In this document: piece after piece, positions 40,529-49,270 of the stretch
Layout: the number at the start of each line of letters is the position of its first letter
How positions within the stretch are numbered: the first letter of the stretch is position 1
Assembly: GCA_012735275.1 (NCBI GenBank)
Contig: JAAYHR010000018.1
Location: 1 to 64,000 of the forward strand
Length of the DNA: 64,000 bases
Reading direction: 5' to 3'
Source: Erysipelothrix sp.
GTDB taxonomy: Bacteria; Bacillota_I; Bacilli_A; Erysipelotrichales; Erysipelotrichaceae
The notes under the pieces: generated by a model
Databases searched by the model: none
What the model saw: only the letters and a program-made list of their open reading frames with translations
What the model was told of the DNA's origin: nothing
Translations under genes and position numbers: made by a program

Positions 40529-41369
40529 TAGCTATTCCCCTTTCAAAAATCCATTTAAAGCAATCTAATTTCAATAATTCATTATCGATATATACACCGA
40601 GTGGAATATGTTGATCATTACCAACAAAGCCACTACCAAGTGATGCTAGTTTATTAGTCATTTTACAGAGTTCAAGTAAACGCATAGATTTAACTTGCGA
40701 TGCTGAAGCATGAAAGACTTCTAAGCCATCAAAATCCTTTTGAACAAACATCTCTAGTAATTCAGTAACATCCATGCGATATTCAAATGGATGGGCTAAG
40801 AAAACCTTACCACCATGCGCACGAATTAACTCAATTACTTGATCAATCTCTAAGTAAATATTCTTATCTTCTAAATATAAATCACTTTTAGGATTATTGG
40901 TTTCATAATTCTTAAAGTCACGGGCATTCTTATATTTGTAATCGGGATAATTAACATTTAACTGATCGATAATCTGACTTGCGCCAACGCCCAGCTTATC
41001 ATAACGAAAATCATCAACAAAGATTTCATATCCTTGTTTAAATAACTGTTTTCTTAAAAAATTAGTGCGCTCTTTTTCAATCTCTTCAATCTTCTCAATT
41101 GGATACTTTGCTTCATACCAAGCATTAATCGCTTCAACATCAATATCATAACCAATTAAATCAATCATACGGCCATTAAAGAAGGTATTGAACCTTGCTG
41201 CTGGAATGATATTTGGATACGCTTCTAAATCAATTAAACGATATGCTAAAGCGTGATTAACATCAACAATTGAGAAATACTCCAACTCTTTTTCATCAAT
41301 ACTTTCTAGCAAGCGAAAAATACTCATATCACCATCACCTAGTAAAGTTTGAATATGTAAATCAATCAT
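40521..41369 (-). CDS. PHP-domain family protein, divergent (paralog B)
   Basis: MIDLHIQTLLGDGDMSIFRLLE..., GGKVFLAHPFEYRMDV, FDGLEVFHASASQVKS; same layout as 37755..38615. Confidence 0.72.
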   Translation of the reverse strand: MIDLHIQTLLGDGDMSIFRLLESIDEKELEYFSIVDVNHALAYRLIDLEAYPNIIPAARFNTFFNGRMIDLIGYDIDVEAINAWYEAKYPIEKIEEIEKERTNFLRKQLFKQGYEIFVDDFRYDKLGVGASQIIDQLNVNYPDYKYKNARDFKNYETNNPKSDLYLEDKNIYLEIDQVIELIRAHGGKVFLAHPFEYRMDVTELLEMFVQKDFDGLEVFHASASQVKSMRLLELCKMTNKLASLGSGFVGNDQHIPLGVYIDNELLKLDCFKWIFERGIAND

Positions 41370-41384
41370 AAGTCACCTGCTTTC

Positions 41385-42506
41385 TTACTGCTTAATTCCA
41401 TTAATAATTGCTTCTTTTACTTTAAACTTATCATCAACAATAACTAAGTCGGCATCATAGCCAACTTTAATTAAGCCTTTTGTATCATCCATCTTAATAT
41501 ATTTAGCTGGATTAATAGTTGCGGCATTAATAACTGTCGTAAAATCAAGATGAGCATGGTTAATTGCATTATAGACCCCATCATTAAATCTTAAGTTTGA
41601 TCCAGATAAGTTACCAGCTGCATTTCGAATCGAACCATCTTCACCAATGTATCTAACATAACCTTCTTCTTGACCATCATAGTCCTTATAAGATGATGAA
41701 TCAGTTACTAACACTAATTTATCTTTACCTTTAAGGCGTCCAATAATATTAACTGTTTCAAAGTGTAAGTGGAGACCATCGACAATAACTTCAGCATATA
41801 GTTGATCCATGTTCATTGCTGCTCCAAAGACACCTGGTTCACGGTGATGAAATGGTCGCATACCATTTCCTGTATGTGTTGCGCCACTTAGTCCAAATTT
41901 TAGGGCACCTTTAACTTGATCATATGTTGCACCCGAGTGTCCAACTGAAACAGCCACCCCTTTTTTAACAGCATTATCAACAAAGGCATAATCTTTATCT
42001 AACTCAACCGCACATAAGACAGTTTTAATCTTATGCTTACTTGCTTTCAGATAATCATTAAAGATCTTTGGATCAGGAGTAACAATATTATTTTCATCCT
42101 GAGCTCCACGATAAGTATGATCAATAAAGTTACCCTCAACATTAATACCAACTAGATTAGCTCCTGATTGATAATTATTTTCCATATAGCTTGAAATAAT
42201 TTCTAAAGCATTTATATTAGCATCATAGGACTGAGTTCCCGTTGTTGCGAGAAAACTCGTAACGCCCTCGCTTGGTAGTGAGTTAGCCCACATCTGTAGA
42301 CCTTCAAGACTTGGTCGACTGGCATTTTGACCACCATAGCCATGAGAATGTATTTCAATAAAGCCAGGTAAGATCATATCATCTTGATAATCAATATCAA
42401 AGTTTGTATCATAATCATCAATTGCAATAATTTTATTATTTTCAATTTCAATAACGCCTGCTTGTAATTCTTCATTTATATATACTCTACTTGAGCGAAT
42501 TCGCAT
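41385..42506 (-). CDS. N-acetylglucosamine-6-phosphate deacetylase family protein (divergent paralog 1)
   Basis: LPGFIEIHSHGYGG, VEGNFID, SVGHSGATYDQV, HHREPGVFGAAM, LVTDSS. Confidence 0.82.
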   Translation of the reverse strand: MRIRSSRVYINEELQAGVIEIENNKIIAIDDYDTNFDIDYQDDMILPGFIEIHSHGYGGQNASRPSLEGLQMWANSLPSEGVTSFLATTGTQSYDANINALEIISSYMENNYQSGANLVGINVEGNFIDHTYRGAQDENNIVTPDPKIFNDYLKASKHKIKTVLCAVELDKDYAFVDNAVKKGVAVSVGHSGATYDQVKGALKFGLSGATHTGNGMRPFHHREPGVFGAAMNMDQLYAEVIVDGLHLHFETVNIIGRLKGKDKLVLVTDSSSYKDYDGQEEGYVRYIGEDGSIRNAAGNLSGSNLRFNDGVYNAINHAHLDFTTVINAATINPAKYIKMDDTKGLIKVGYDADLVIVDDKFKVKEAIINGIKQ

Positions 42507-42559
42507 ATGTTCACACTTCTTTCTTATCTAATTATACAACAATTAAGCTATTATTATCA

Positions 42560-42578
42560 GTCAAACATTTGACAAATG
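42560..42578. promoter_or_regulatory. Overlapping palindromes upstream of the DtxR/MntR-type regulator
   Basis: GTCAAA-CA-TTTGAC (42560..42573) and CATTTG-A-CAAATG (42566..42578) overlap a TTGACA -35-like hexamer. Confidence 0.4.
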
Positions 42579-42622
42579 CTATGTCTCACTGTAAATTGTA
42601 ATGAGATAGCAAGGGGTAAATT

Positions 42623-43255
42623 ATGACAAAAAACCGTGAAGATTATATTAAAAGAATATTTCAATTTGAAGAAGAGAATATTCCTGTATCTAATAAATTA
42701 TTAGCTGACACACTTGAGATTGCGCCAGCTTCTGTTAGTCAAATGATTGCTAAGTTAGTTGAATCAAATTTAGTAACTTATGAAAATGGTCAGGTTAAAC
42801 TTTTAGATGCCGCAATTATTATTGCTAAGCAATTAGTTTCCAAGCATCGCCTATGGGAAGCCTTCCTACTTAAGAATCTTAACTATTCTTGGGCTGAGGT
42901 CCATGATGATGCAGAGCTCTTAGAACACGCTACAAGTCCCTTTCTAATGGAGAAGTTAAATGAGTTTCTTAACTATCCAACGCACTGTCCCCACGGTGGA
43001 AGAATCTATGTTAATACCCTAGACTACTCAGATAACTTAAGTCCATTAAGTGATTTATCAGTTGGAAGTCTTGGTCAAATAAAAAGACTGAGTGAGAATA
43101 GTGATTTCTTAAGAGAATTAAAAGATTTGAATCTTAATATTGAAGATCAGATTGAAGTTATTAAGGTTAATGATTTGATTAGCATAACTTCTAAGGAAAA
43201 AGAAATTACCTTAAGTAAGCATTTAGCAAAACAAATATACATTGAAGTAATTTAA
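42623..43255 (+). CDS. DtxR/MntR-family metal-dependent transcriptional regulator
   Basis: N-terminal HTH YIKRIFQFEEENIPVSNKLLADTLEIAPASVSQMIAKLVESNLVTYE; SKHRLWEAFLLKNLNYSWAEVHDDAELLEHATSPFLMEKL; FeoA-like C-terminus. Confidence 0.9.
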   Translation: MTKNREDYIKRIFQFEEENIPVSNKLLADTLEIAPASVSQMIAKLVESNLVTYENGQVKLLDAAIIIAKQLVSKHRLWEAFLLKNLNYSWAEVHDDAELLEHATSPFLMEKLNEFLNYPTHCPHGGRIYVNTLDYSDNLSPLSDLSVGSLGQIKRLSENSDFLRELKDLNLNIEDQIEVIKVNDLISITSKEKEITLSKHLAKQIYIEVI

Positions 43256-43276
43256 AAGGTGCCTATGGCACCTTTT
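43254..43276. terminator. Convergent terminator
   Basis: AAAAGGTGCC-TAT-GGCACCTTTT. Confidence 0.8.
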
Positions 43277-43287
43277 CTTTATTTTAC

Positions 43288-44418
43288 TTATAAGTATTCT
43301 TTACCACGAACGTAAGTTTGAACTACTGAGTAATCATCTGCTAAAACCACTAAATCAGCATCATAGCCAACTTTAATTTTACCTTTACGATCATCAACAT
43401 TAATTGCTCGTGCTGGGTTAATTGTCGCCGCATCTAGTGCTAATCTAAATGGTACTTCAACTTCTTCAACTAATTTTCTTAGACCTTCATTAACTTTTAA
43501 TGTTGAGCCTGAGATTGTATTAGTTCCTTTTAGGTATGCTGTACCAAAATCATCAACAACGATTTGGTTTCCACCTAACTCATAATCACCTTTTGGCATT
43601 CCTTTAAGTGTTAGTGAGTCAGTAATTAGCATTAATCCAGTTGGATTTGTTTTAAATAATGCATTTACTACTGCTGGGTGGACGTGACGTGTATCTGAGA
43701 TAATTTCTGCAAATACATCTGAGCGCATAACTGCTCCAACAACATTAGGATCACGGTGGTGAAGTCCTGTCATACCATTAAATGTATGAGTAAATGAGTT
43801 AGCTCCATTAGCAATACCAATAATAGCTTCTTCATAAGTTGCGCCAGTATGACCTTGTGATACTAGTACACCATTTTGTGATAAGTATTGTGTTAATTCA
43901 AAATCTTTATCGTGTTCAGTTGCCATCGTAATGATTTTAATTAAACCTTCCGCCGCATTTTGGAACTTTTTAAATTGTTCAACTGATGGAGGAACAATGT
44001 GTTGTGGAGGTTGTGCCCCTTTATATTCCATATCTAAGTATGGTCCTTCAAAGTGGATACCAAGAATTTCTGCTCCCTTAGGATTTGTTTTATGAACTTT
44101 AGCAACGTTTGCTACTGCATTAGTAAGAACTTCTTCACTCTGAGTAACCGTTGTTGGTAGAATACCGGTAATACCTTCTTCAGGTAGACGGTCTAACCAT
44201 CTTTCTAATCCTTCAACATTAGCATCATTAGTATCAAAACCATATGCTCCATGTGCATGTACGTCAATAAAGCCTGGGACAATTCTCTGGTTGTCATAAT
44301 CTTTATCTACTGTTTTTGAATCATAAGGATAAACATTTACGATTTTGTCATCTAAAATTTCAACTTGAGCAGCTAGAAACTGTCCACCTAGCCAAACTCT
44401 TTTACTTTGCACTATCAT
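43288..44418 (-). CDS. nagA: N-acetylglucosamine-6-phosphate deacetylase
   Basis: VPGFIDVHAHGAYGFDTND, HFEGPYLDMEYKGAQPP, SQGHTGATYEEA, FTHTFNGMTGLHHRDPNVVGAVM, LITDSLTLKGMPKGDYELGG. Confidence 0.93.
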   Translation of the reverse strand: MIVQSKRVWLGGQFLAAQVEILDDKIVNVYPYDSKTVDKDYDNQRIVPGFIDVHAHGAYGFDTNDANVEGLERWLDRLPEEGITGILPTTVTQSEEVLTNAVANVAKVHKTNPKGAEILGIHFEGPYLDMEYKGAQPPQHIVPPSVEQFKKFQNAAEGLIKIITMATEHDKDFELTQYLSQNGVLVSQGHTGATYEEAIIGIANGANSFTHTFNGMTGLHHRDPNVVGAVMRSDVFAEIISDTRHVHPAVVNALFKTNPTGLMLITDSLTLKGMPKGDYELGGNQIVVDDFGTAYLKGTNTISGSTLKVNEGLRKLVEEVEVPFRLALDAATINPARAINVDDRKGKIKVGYDADLVVLADDYSVVQTYVRGKEYL

Positions 44419-44481
44419 TGTATTCCTTCTTTCTATATGTATATTTTAAAATAATCACTTAAATTCTTCAATGAAAATGAG

Positions 44482-45510
44482 TTAATCTTCAATATATTTA
44501 ATAATATTATCGATTAAGACATTTCTTTCTTTTAAAATTTTCACATTGTCACGACTTGGATAAGTTCGATTACATAAATTAATAATCGCTAATTCTTTTT
44601 TGAAATCAATTAATAACATTGGGCCTGAAAATCCCGTATGATATATGATTTGATCTGAAGTTAGACTACCTTGTGAAAAGGCTGGATCTTTTAAACCATA
44701 ACCAAGTGTCCGTTGAATATTTAAACCATTTGTGAATGATGATTTTAAAAGTTCTACTGTTTCTTCTTTAAATATTCTATGATTAAAGAGACTACCATTA
44801 TTTAATAACATTAATGCGAAATTACTTAAATCATTAATATTTGAGAATAGACCAGCATTGCCTGATAAACCATCAAGTAAGTAAGCTTTTCCATCCATTA
44901 CTTGCCCTTTAATTAAACCACGGCTTGCGTGCATTTCACTTGGAGCAATTAGCTCCTGATTTAATTTACTTGGGACGTAAGTCGTTGAGAGCATGCGTAA
45001 TGGTTTAAAGAGAAAGTCACTTAAGTAATCTTCGATTGAACCTTTATAGTGCTCGATGATTAATCCAAGTAGATTAAAGCCAAAGTCACTATAAAGAACT
45101 TGACTATTGCTTGGATAAACTAATTCTAGATTGTAAAGAAAAGCAATATACTCGTCACGACTTGTCGCATTACGATAGTCTTTATCATCAGCCGGTAATC
45201 CTGATTGATGAGTTAGTAAATCCATAATTGTTGACTCATGTTTGTAGTCACTGAGGATTTTTTTTACTTTTGTATCTAGTTGAAAGTGGCCTTCTTCAAG
45301 TAACTTTAAGATAGCACTTGTGGTTCCTACATCTTTAGAAACTGATGCTAAATCATAGATAGTTTCTATTGAAGTCGAATGATTTTCTTGGCTTTCACCA
45401 ACAAAAAAGAGTTCACGACTCTCTTTTGTAATTATTGATAAAACCATTCCTATAACTACATCATTATCTACTAGATCTTGCATATAATTATATAAATCGT
45501 TTCGATTCAT
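44482..45510 (-). CDS. Serine hydrolase / beta-lactamase-fold (class C PBP-like) protein
   Basis: SxxK (ASVSK), YSDFGFN (YxN), HTGFSG (HxG). Confidence 0.9.
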   Translation of the reverse strand: MNRNDLYNYMQDLVDNDVVIGMVLSIITKESRELFFVGESQENHSTSIETIYDLASVSKDVGTTSAILKLLEEGHFQLDTKVKKILSDYKHESTIMDLLTHQSGLPADDKDYRNATSRDEYIAFLYNLELVYPSNSQVLYSDFGFNLLGLIIEHYKGSIEDYLSDFLFKPLRMLSTTYVPSKLNQELIAPSEMHASRGLIKGQVMDGKAYLLDGLSGNAGLFSNINDLSNFALMLLNNGSLFNHRIFKEETVELLKSSFTNGLNIQRTLGYGLKDPAFSQGSLTSDQIIYHTGFSGPMLLIDFKKELAIINLCNRTYPSRDNVKILKERNVLIDNIIKYIED

Positions 45511-45511
45511 T

Positions 45512-45922
45512 TTACTCGTCTTCCTCTTCGTCTTCCATTCCAGCTAGTTGTGCTTTAATGTCGATGATTCCGTTTTTTGCTTCTCCGATTAGGAATTCTG
45601 CATCTACACCTGGTGTTAGAACTGCAGTTAATACCATTGGGAAGTTAACGCCTGCAATCATAGAAACGTTTTCCTTTGCTGCAAGTTTCATAAATACTGT
45701 ATTTCCTGGTGATCCCCCAAATAGGTCAGTAAATACAAAGATATCTTCATATTTTTCTAATTCTGGTAGAATTGCTTCTAATTTTTCTTCAAGTTCAGCT
45801 GGTCCACCTTCTGGTGAAAGTCCTAATGCATATACTTCTTCTCTTACTCCGGCAACCATTTCCACTGACATTTTCATGCCTGCTGCTAAGTCACCATGAC
45901 TTACGATTAAAAAACCTCTCAT
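45512..45922 (-). CDS. PTS mannose-family EIIA component
   Basis: MRGFLIVSHGDLAAGMKMSVEMVAG, DLFGGSPGNTVFM. Confidence 0.93.
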   Translation of the reverse strand: MRGFLIVSHGDLAAGMKMSVEMVAGVREEVYALGLSPEGGPAELEEKLEAILPELEKYEDIFVFTDLFGGSPGNTVFMKLAAKENVSMIAGVNFPMVLTAVLTPGVDAEFLIGEAKNGIIDIKAQLAGMEDEEEDE

Positions 45923-45942
45923 ATTATTTCCTCCTAAATGTT

Positions 45943-45972
45943 TAAAAAAGAGGGAAGTAAACTTCCCCCTTT
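45943..45972 (-). terminator. Stem-loop between the EIID and EIIA genes
   Basis: Minus strand AAAGGGGGAAG-TTTA-CTTCCCTCTTTTTT. Confidence 0.7.
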
Positions 45973-45991
45973 GTAAGTTTAAAATTATTTA

Positions 45992-46867
45992 TTAAACTAA
46001 GATATTGATTGGAGTGTATTGTCCAAGTGCTGCAAATAACAGACATAGAACAATAGTACCCATGATTAATTTGTTAGAGTTCATTCCTTCTTTACCTAGT
46101 AGGTAGTAAGCTGTTGCTACTAATATTACTGAGCCGAATTTAGGCATGATTTTATCAAATAAATCTGCTTGGAAGTTAATGAAGTAGTCTGGTACTTTTA
46201 CAAGATCACCGTTTACTTCAACTTCTTTCATAGCTTGAGTTCCTGTACGGATACCACCGAATGTTAAGTTAACCATTGTAGCCGTCATACCACCAATAAC
46301 TGTGATCCCTAATACAGAAGCTGCATCAGTGAACGCGTTTAATTGACCTGATAATGTTGTAACTAGGTTTGTACCTTGACGGTAACCTAAGTTAAAGAAG
46401 ATTGGACGAATAACTAATAATACAATTAGTGACCAAGCTACAAGTAAGAATAATCCTAAATATGATCCTGACATTGAGAAGTCAACTGCTAAAGCACCAA
46501 AGATTGTTGATGCGATCATTCCGAATACTGTATCTCCGATACCTGCGAATGGTCCCATTAATGATGTTTTAATTGCTGCTGCCGTATCAATTACGTCTGC
46601 TCCACCTGCTTGCTCTTCAAGAGCGATGTTCATACCGATAATAATATCAGCCATGCTAGGTTGAGTGTTAAAGAATTGTGAATGTGTTCTTAAAGCTTTA
46701 TCCATTAACTCTGGGTTATCACCATATGAATTTTTAAGAACTGGAAGCATAGCCGTTAAGTATCCAAGACCTTGCATTCTTTCATAGTTCCATCCAATTT
46801 GCATATGCCAGATGTTAGACCAGTGTAATTTTTTTAGTTCTGCTTTAGTATATCTTTTATTCGTCAT
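45992..46867 (-). CDS. PTS mannose-family EIID component
   Basis: WNYERMQGLGYLTAMLPVLKNSYGD, FFNTQPSMADIIIGMNIALEE, GPFAGIGDTVFG. Confidence 0.95.
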   Translation of the reverse strand: MTNKRYTKAELKKLHWSNIWHMQIGWNYERMQGLGYLTAMLPVLKNSYGDNPELMDKALRTHSQFFNTQPSMADIIIGMNIALEEQAGGADVIDTAAAIKTSLMGPFAGIGDTVFGMIASTIFGALAVDFSMSGSYLGLFLLVAWSLIVLLVIRPIFFNLGYRQGTNLVTTLSGQLNAFTDAASVLGITVIGGMTATMVNLTFGGIRTGTQAMKEVEVNGDLVKVPDYFINFQADLFDKIMPKFGSVILVATAYYLLGKEGMNSNKLIMGTIVLCLLFAALGQYTPINILV

Positions 46868-47666
46868 ATTCTTCGTCTCCTCCTAAACCTGCATCAGTTC
46901 CACCAGTAACTTGGACTGTTTGTCCTTCAATATTGTTACGGTAAACAATTAATGCTGCTGCAAGACCGATTAATGAGATTCCTAATACTGATATGTTTAA
47001 GAATGCCGCTAATACGAATCCGACAACTAACCATGAGAAATGTCTCTTGATTGGTAAGTATTTTAATAAGATTGCGAAACCGATACCTGGAAGTAATCTA
47101 CCAGCGATTGCGAACCCTTGAGTTAACCAAGGAACATAGTTTGCGATCCATTCAGTAATAAATAGAACTGCTTCTTCACCAAAGAATAATGCAACGAACA
47201 TTGGAATAGCTCTTGATAGTGACCAAGGAATAGTTCCCATTAAGTTCATACGTTTAATTCCAGCTAAGTCGCCAGCTTCAACATATACGTCTGCTCTTCT
47301 TTGGAAGAATGTATTTGACATTCTACCTAAGATATCAAACTGAACACCTAATGCTGCTAGCGGTACACCAATTAATGTAATTAGTGACTCGGCTTGTTCA
47401 ACACTTGATCCTAAAGCTGTAACTAGCATTGCTGCTGAAGTCCAGTTAGGAATAGATGCTCCACCATAAGTACCTATACCTAGAGCATACGATTGTAACG
47501 TACCTCCGACCATCAGTCCTAAATCAGGACGTCCTACAATTAAACCTGTAACTACTCCGGTTTGAATAATACCGTTTAGTCCAACGTTGAATGATAATCC
47601 ATCAACCATGGCAATACCCGAGTAGATTGTCAGGAATAATATCTGAAAAATTCCTAAATTATTCAT
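46857..47666 (-). CDS. PTS mannose-family EIIC component
   Basis: VVTGLIVGRPDLGLMVGGTLQSYALGIGTYGGASIPNW, LPGIGFAILLKYLP. Confidence 0.94.
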   Translation of the reverse strand: MNNLGIFQILFLTIYSGIAMVDGLSFNVGLNGIIQTGVVTGLIVGRPDLGLMVGGTLQSYALGIGTYGGASIPNWTSAAMLVTALGSSVEQAESLITLIGVPLAALGVQFDILGRMSNTFFQRRADVYVEAGDLAGIKRMNLMGTIPWSLSRAIPMFVALFFGEEAVLFITEWIANYVPWLTQGFAIAGRLLPGIGFAILLKYLPIKRHFSWLVVGFVLAAFLNISVLGISLIGLAAALIVYRNNIEGQTVQVTGGTDAGLGGDEEYDE

Positions 47667-47705
47667 AATCTTGCCTCCCTTTAAGCAATTTTTAAATTAC
47701 TAATT

Positions 47706-48200
47706 TTACGCGAATAGATTCTCATCTAATATGATTGGCGCAAAATCAACAATTTCATCATCTGGAATCATCTGTGCAGTAATTTTAACGCCGTGATCTA
47801 ATAGAGTTTTAAACTCTTTTACATCTTCCGGTGTTACCCCTACCGAACGTCTGACTTGTACACTACCGAATTTAGATGACATGTTACCTACGTTAACAGT
47901 TTCCATCTTGTAGCCTGCGTCATAAACTTCGCGAAGCGTTTTCGGATTACGGACGATTACGAAGACATTTTCCCCTTCGTACTTTCCTTCAATTAAATTT
48001 TTAGCTGCTGTTGGTACAGTTAAGATTGAAAGCTTAACACCACCTGGTGTAGCCATTTTCAAAGCCATCTTTTGGATTTGATCCTTAGCTGCGAAATCGT
48101 CTATAACTAAAATTCTATGTGCATTAAGATTACGAGTCCAATATGCAGCTACCTGCCCGTGGATTAATCTCTCGTCAATTCTAATGTTTACTACTTTCAT
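47706..48200 (-). CDS. PTS mannose-family EIIB component
   Basis: IRIDERLIHGQVAAYWTRNLNAHRILVIDD; RBS supports start at 48200 (MKVVNIR). Confidence 0.94.
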   Translation of the reverse strand: MKVVNIRIDERLIHGQVAAYWTRNLNAHRILVIDDFAAKDQIQKMALKMATPGGVKLSILTVPTAAKNLIEGKYEGENVFVIVRNPKTLREVYDAGYKMETVNVGNMSSKFGSVQVRRSVGVTPEDVKEFKTLLDHGVKITAQMIPDDEIVDFAPIILDENLFA

Positions 48201-48214
48201 AAAATCCCTCCTAA

Positions 48215-48229
48215 CTAAAACGTTTTCAT
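48215..48229. promoter_or_regulatory. cre-like catabolite-repression site
   Basis: Minus strand ATGAAAACGTTTTAG, near the Gram-positive cre consensus WTGNAANCGNWNNCW (one clear mismatch). Confidence 0.5.
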
Positions 48230-48238
48230 TACGATTAA

Positions 48239-48267
48239 ATTGTATCACTTGAAAATCATTGTGTAAA
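48239..48267 (-). promoter_or_regulatory. Promoter of the PTS operon (TTTACA-17-TACAAT)
   Basis: Minus strand TTTACA (267..262), 17-nt spacer, TACAAT (244..239). Confidence 0.75.
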
Positions 48268-48341
48268 GTAAATTGCGTTAAATTTTTAGTTAATTTACTT
48301 ATATTTTACTTAAACAATGGTTAAATAGTACCTTTTTACAC

Positions 48342-49268
48342 CTATACTATGAAATTATGGACAATATCGACGACTTTAGAGAATTTTTCTTCATCTATCT
48401 TCACATCATTTTCATTTAAGACATCAGAAATCTCATATCTATCATTAAATTTATCACAGACTGATATTGAGACAGCTTTATCGTAATATTGTAAGGCATT
48501 TTCTCTTAAACCTTCTTTATCTAAGGTAAATAAGTTCAATGAAGTATCCTTATTAGCAATCTTACGAGCTAAGCCAATATTCTCTTTTGTATGGGCAATA
48601 ACAATATGCTCACCATTACCAATCCCTTTTAAGTGAATAACATTCTTATCATCAATTGTTGTTGGCAGAGCTTCACGAATCATTAGATCACCAAGATTAT
48701 CAACAAACTCACGATCAGTTAAAACAAAAGCAGTATCAGCTGGCTTACGCTTAGCTAATTCTAAGATTGCTAAAAGACCCGAAGTATTTAAATTGGCGCT
48801 AACTTGATTTGGACGTCCCTTTAATAAAATATAGGCAATTACTGTCATGATGACCGTAATTAGAAGTGATGATATTCTTACAAACTGGCCACCAGCTCGA
48901 AAGACAATTGGAATAATAAACATTAAGATAACTCCAGTAATAATTACCACCATGGCATTAAAACGGTTTTTCTCATGTAATTCCTTTTGACTATCATTGT
49001 AAGAGTATGGGAAATACTTAGCTTTAGGATTAAGTGAATTAATCGTTGTATCGTATGGAGCAATAATTAAGTTCTTTGCATTAACGATATCACCGATATA
49101 ACAGTTAACTCCTGAATAGCGTTTCATATCCTTTTTTAGAATCTTGATTTCATAACCTAAATCAGTAAACTCCTTTGAGAAAACATTAAGGAAATATAGT
49201 TTCTCTGGTTCCTTGTAACGCATACCACCAGATACACCATACTTAAATACATTATCTTGTAAACTCAT
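48342..49268 (-). CDS. Membrane protein resembling a degenerate M28-family peptidase
   Basis: NLIIAPYDT, SANLNTSGLLAILELAK, TAFVLTDREFVDNLGD, NVIHLKGIGNGEHIVIA follow the M28 motif order; two TM helices in the middle. Confidence 0.5.
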   Translation of the reverse strand: MSLQDNVFKYGVSGGMRYKEPEKLYFLNVFSKEFTDLGYEIKILKKDMKRYSGVNCYIGDIVNAKNLIIAPYDTTINSLNPKAKYFPYSYNDSQKELHEKNRFNAMVVIITGVILMFIIPIVFRAGGQFVRISSLLITVIMTVIAYILLKGRPNQVSANLNTSGLLAILELAKRKPADTAFVLTDREFVDNLGDLMIREALPTTIDDKNVIHLKGIGNGEHIVIAHTKENIGLARKIANKDTSLNLFTLDKEGLRENALQYYDKAVSISVCDKFNDRYEISDVLNENDVKIDEEKFSKVVDIVHNFIV

Positions 49269-49270
49269 AA

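Noticed and set aside
45558-45899. 113-aa plus ORF opposite EIIA
   Set aside because: Complement of the conserved EIIA frame.
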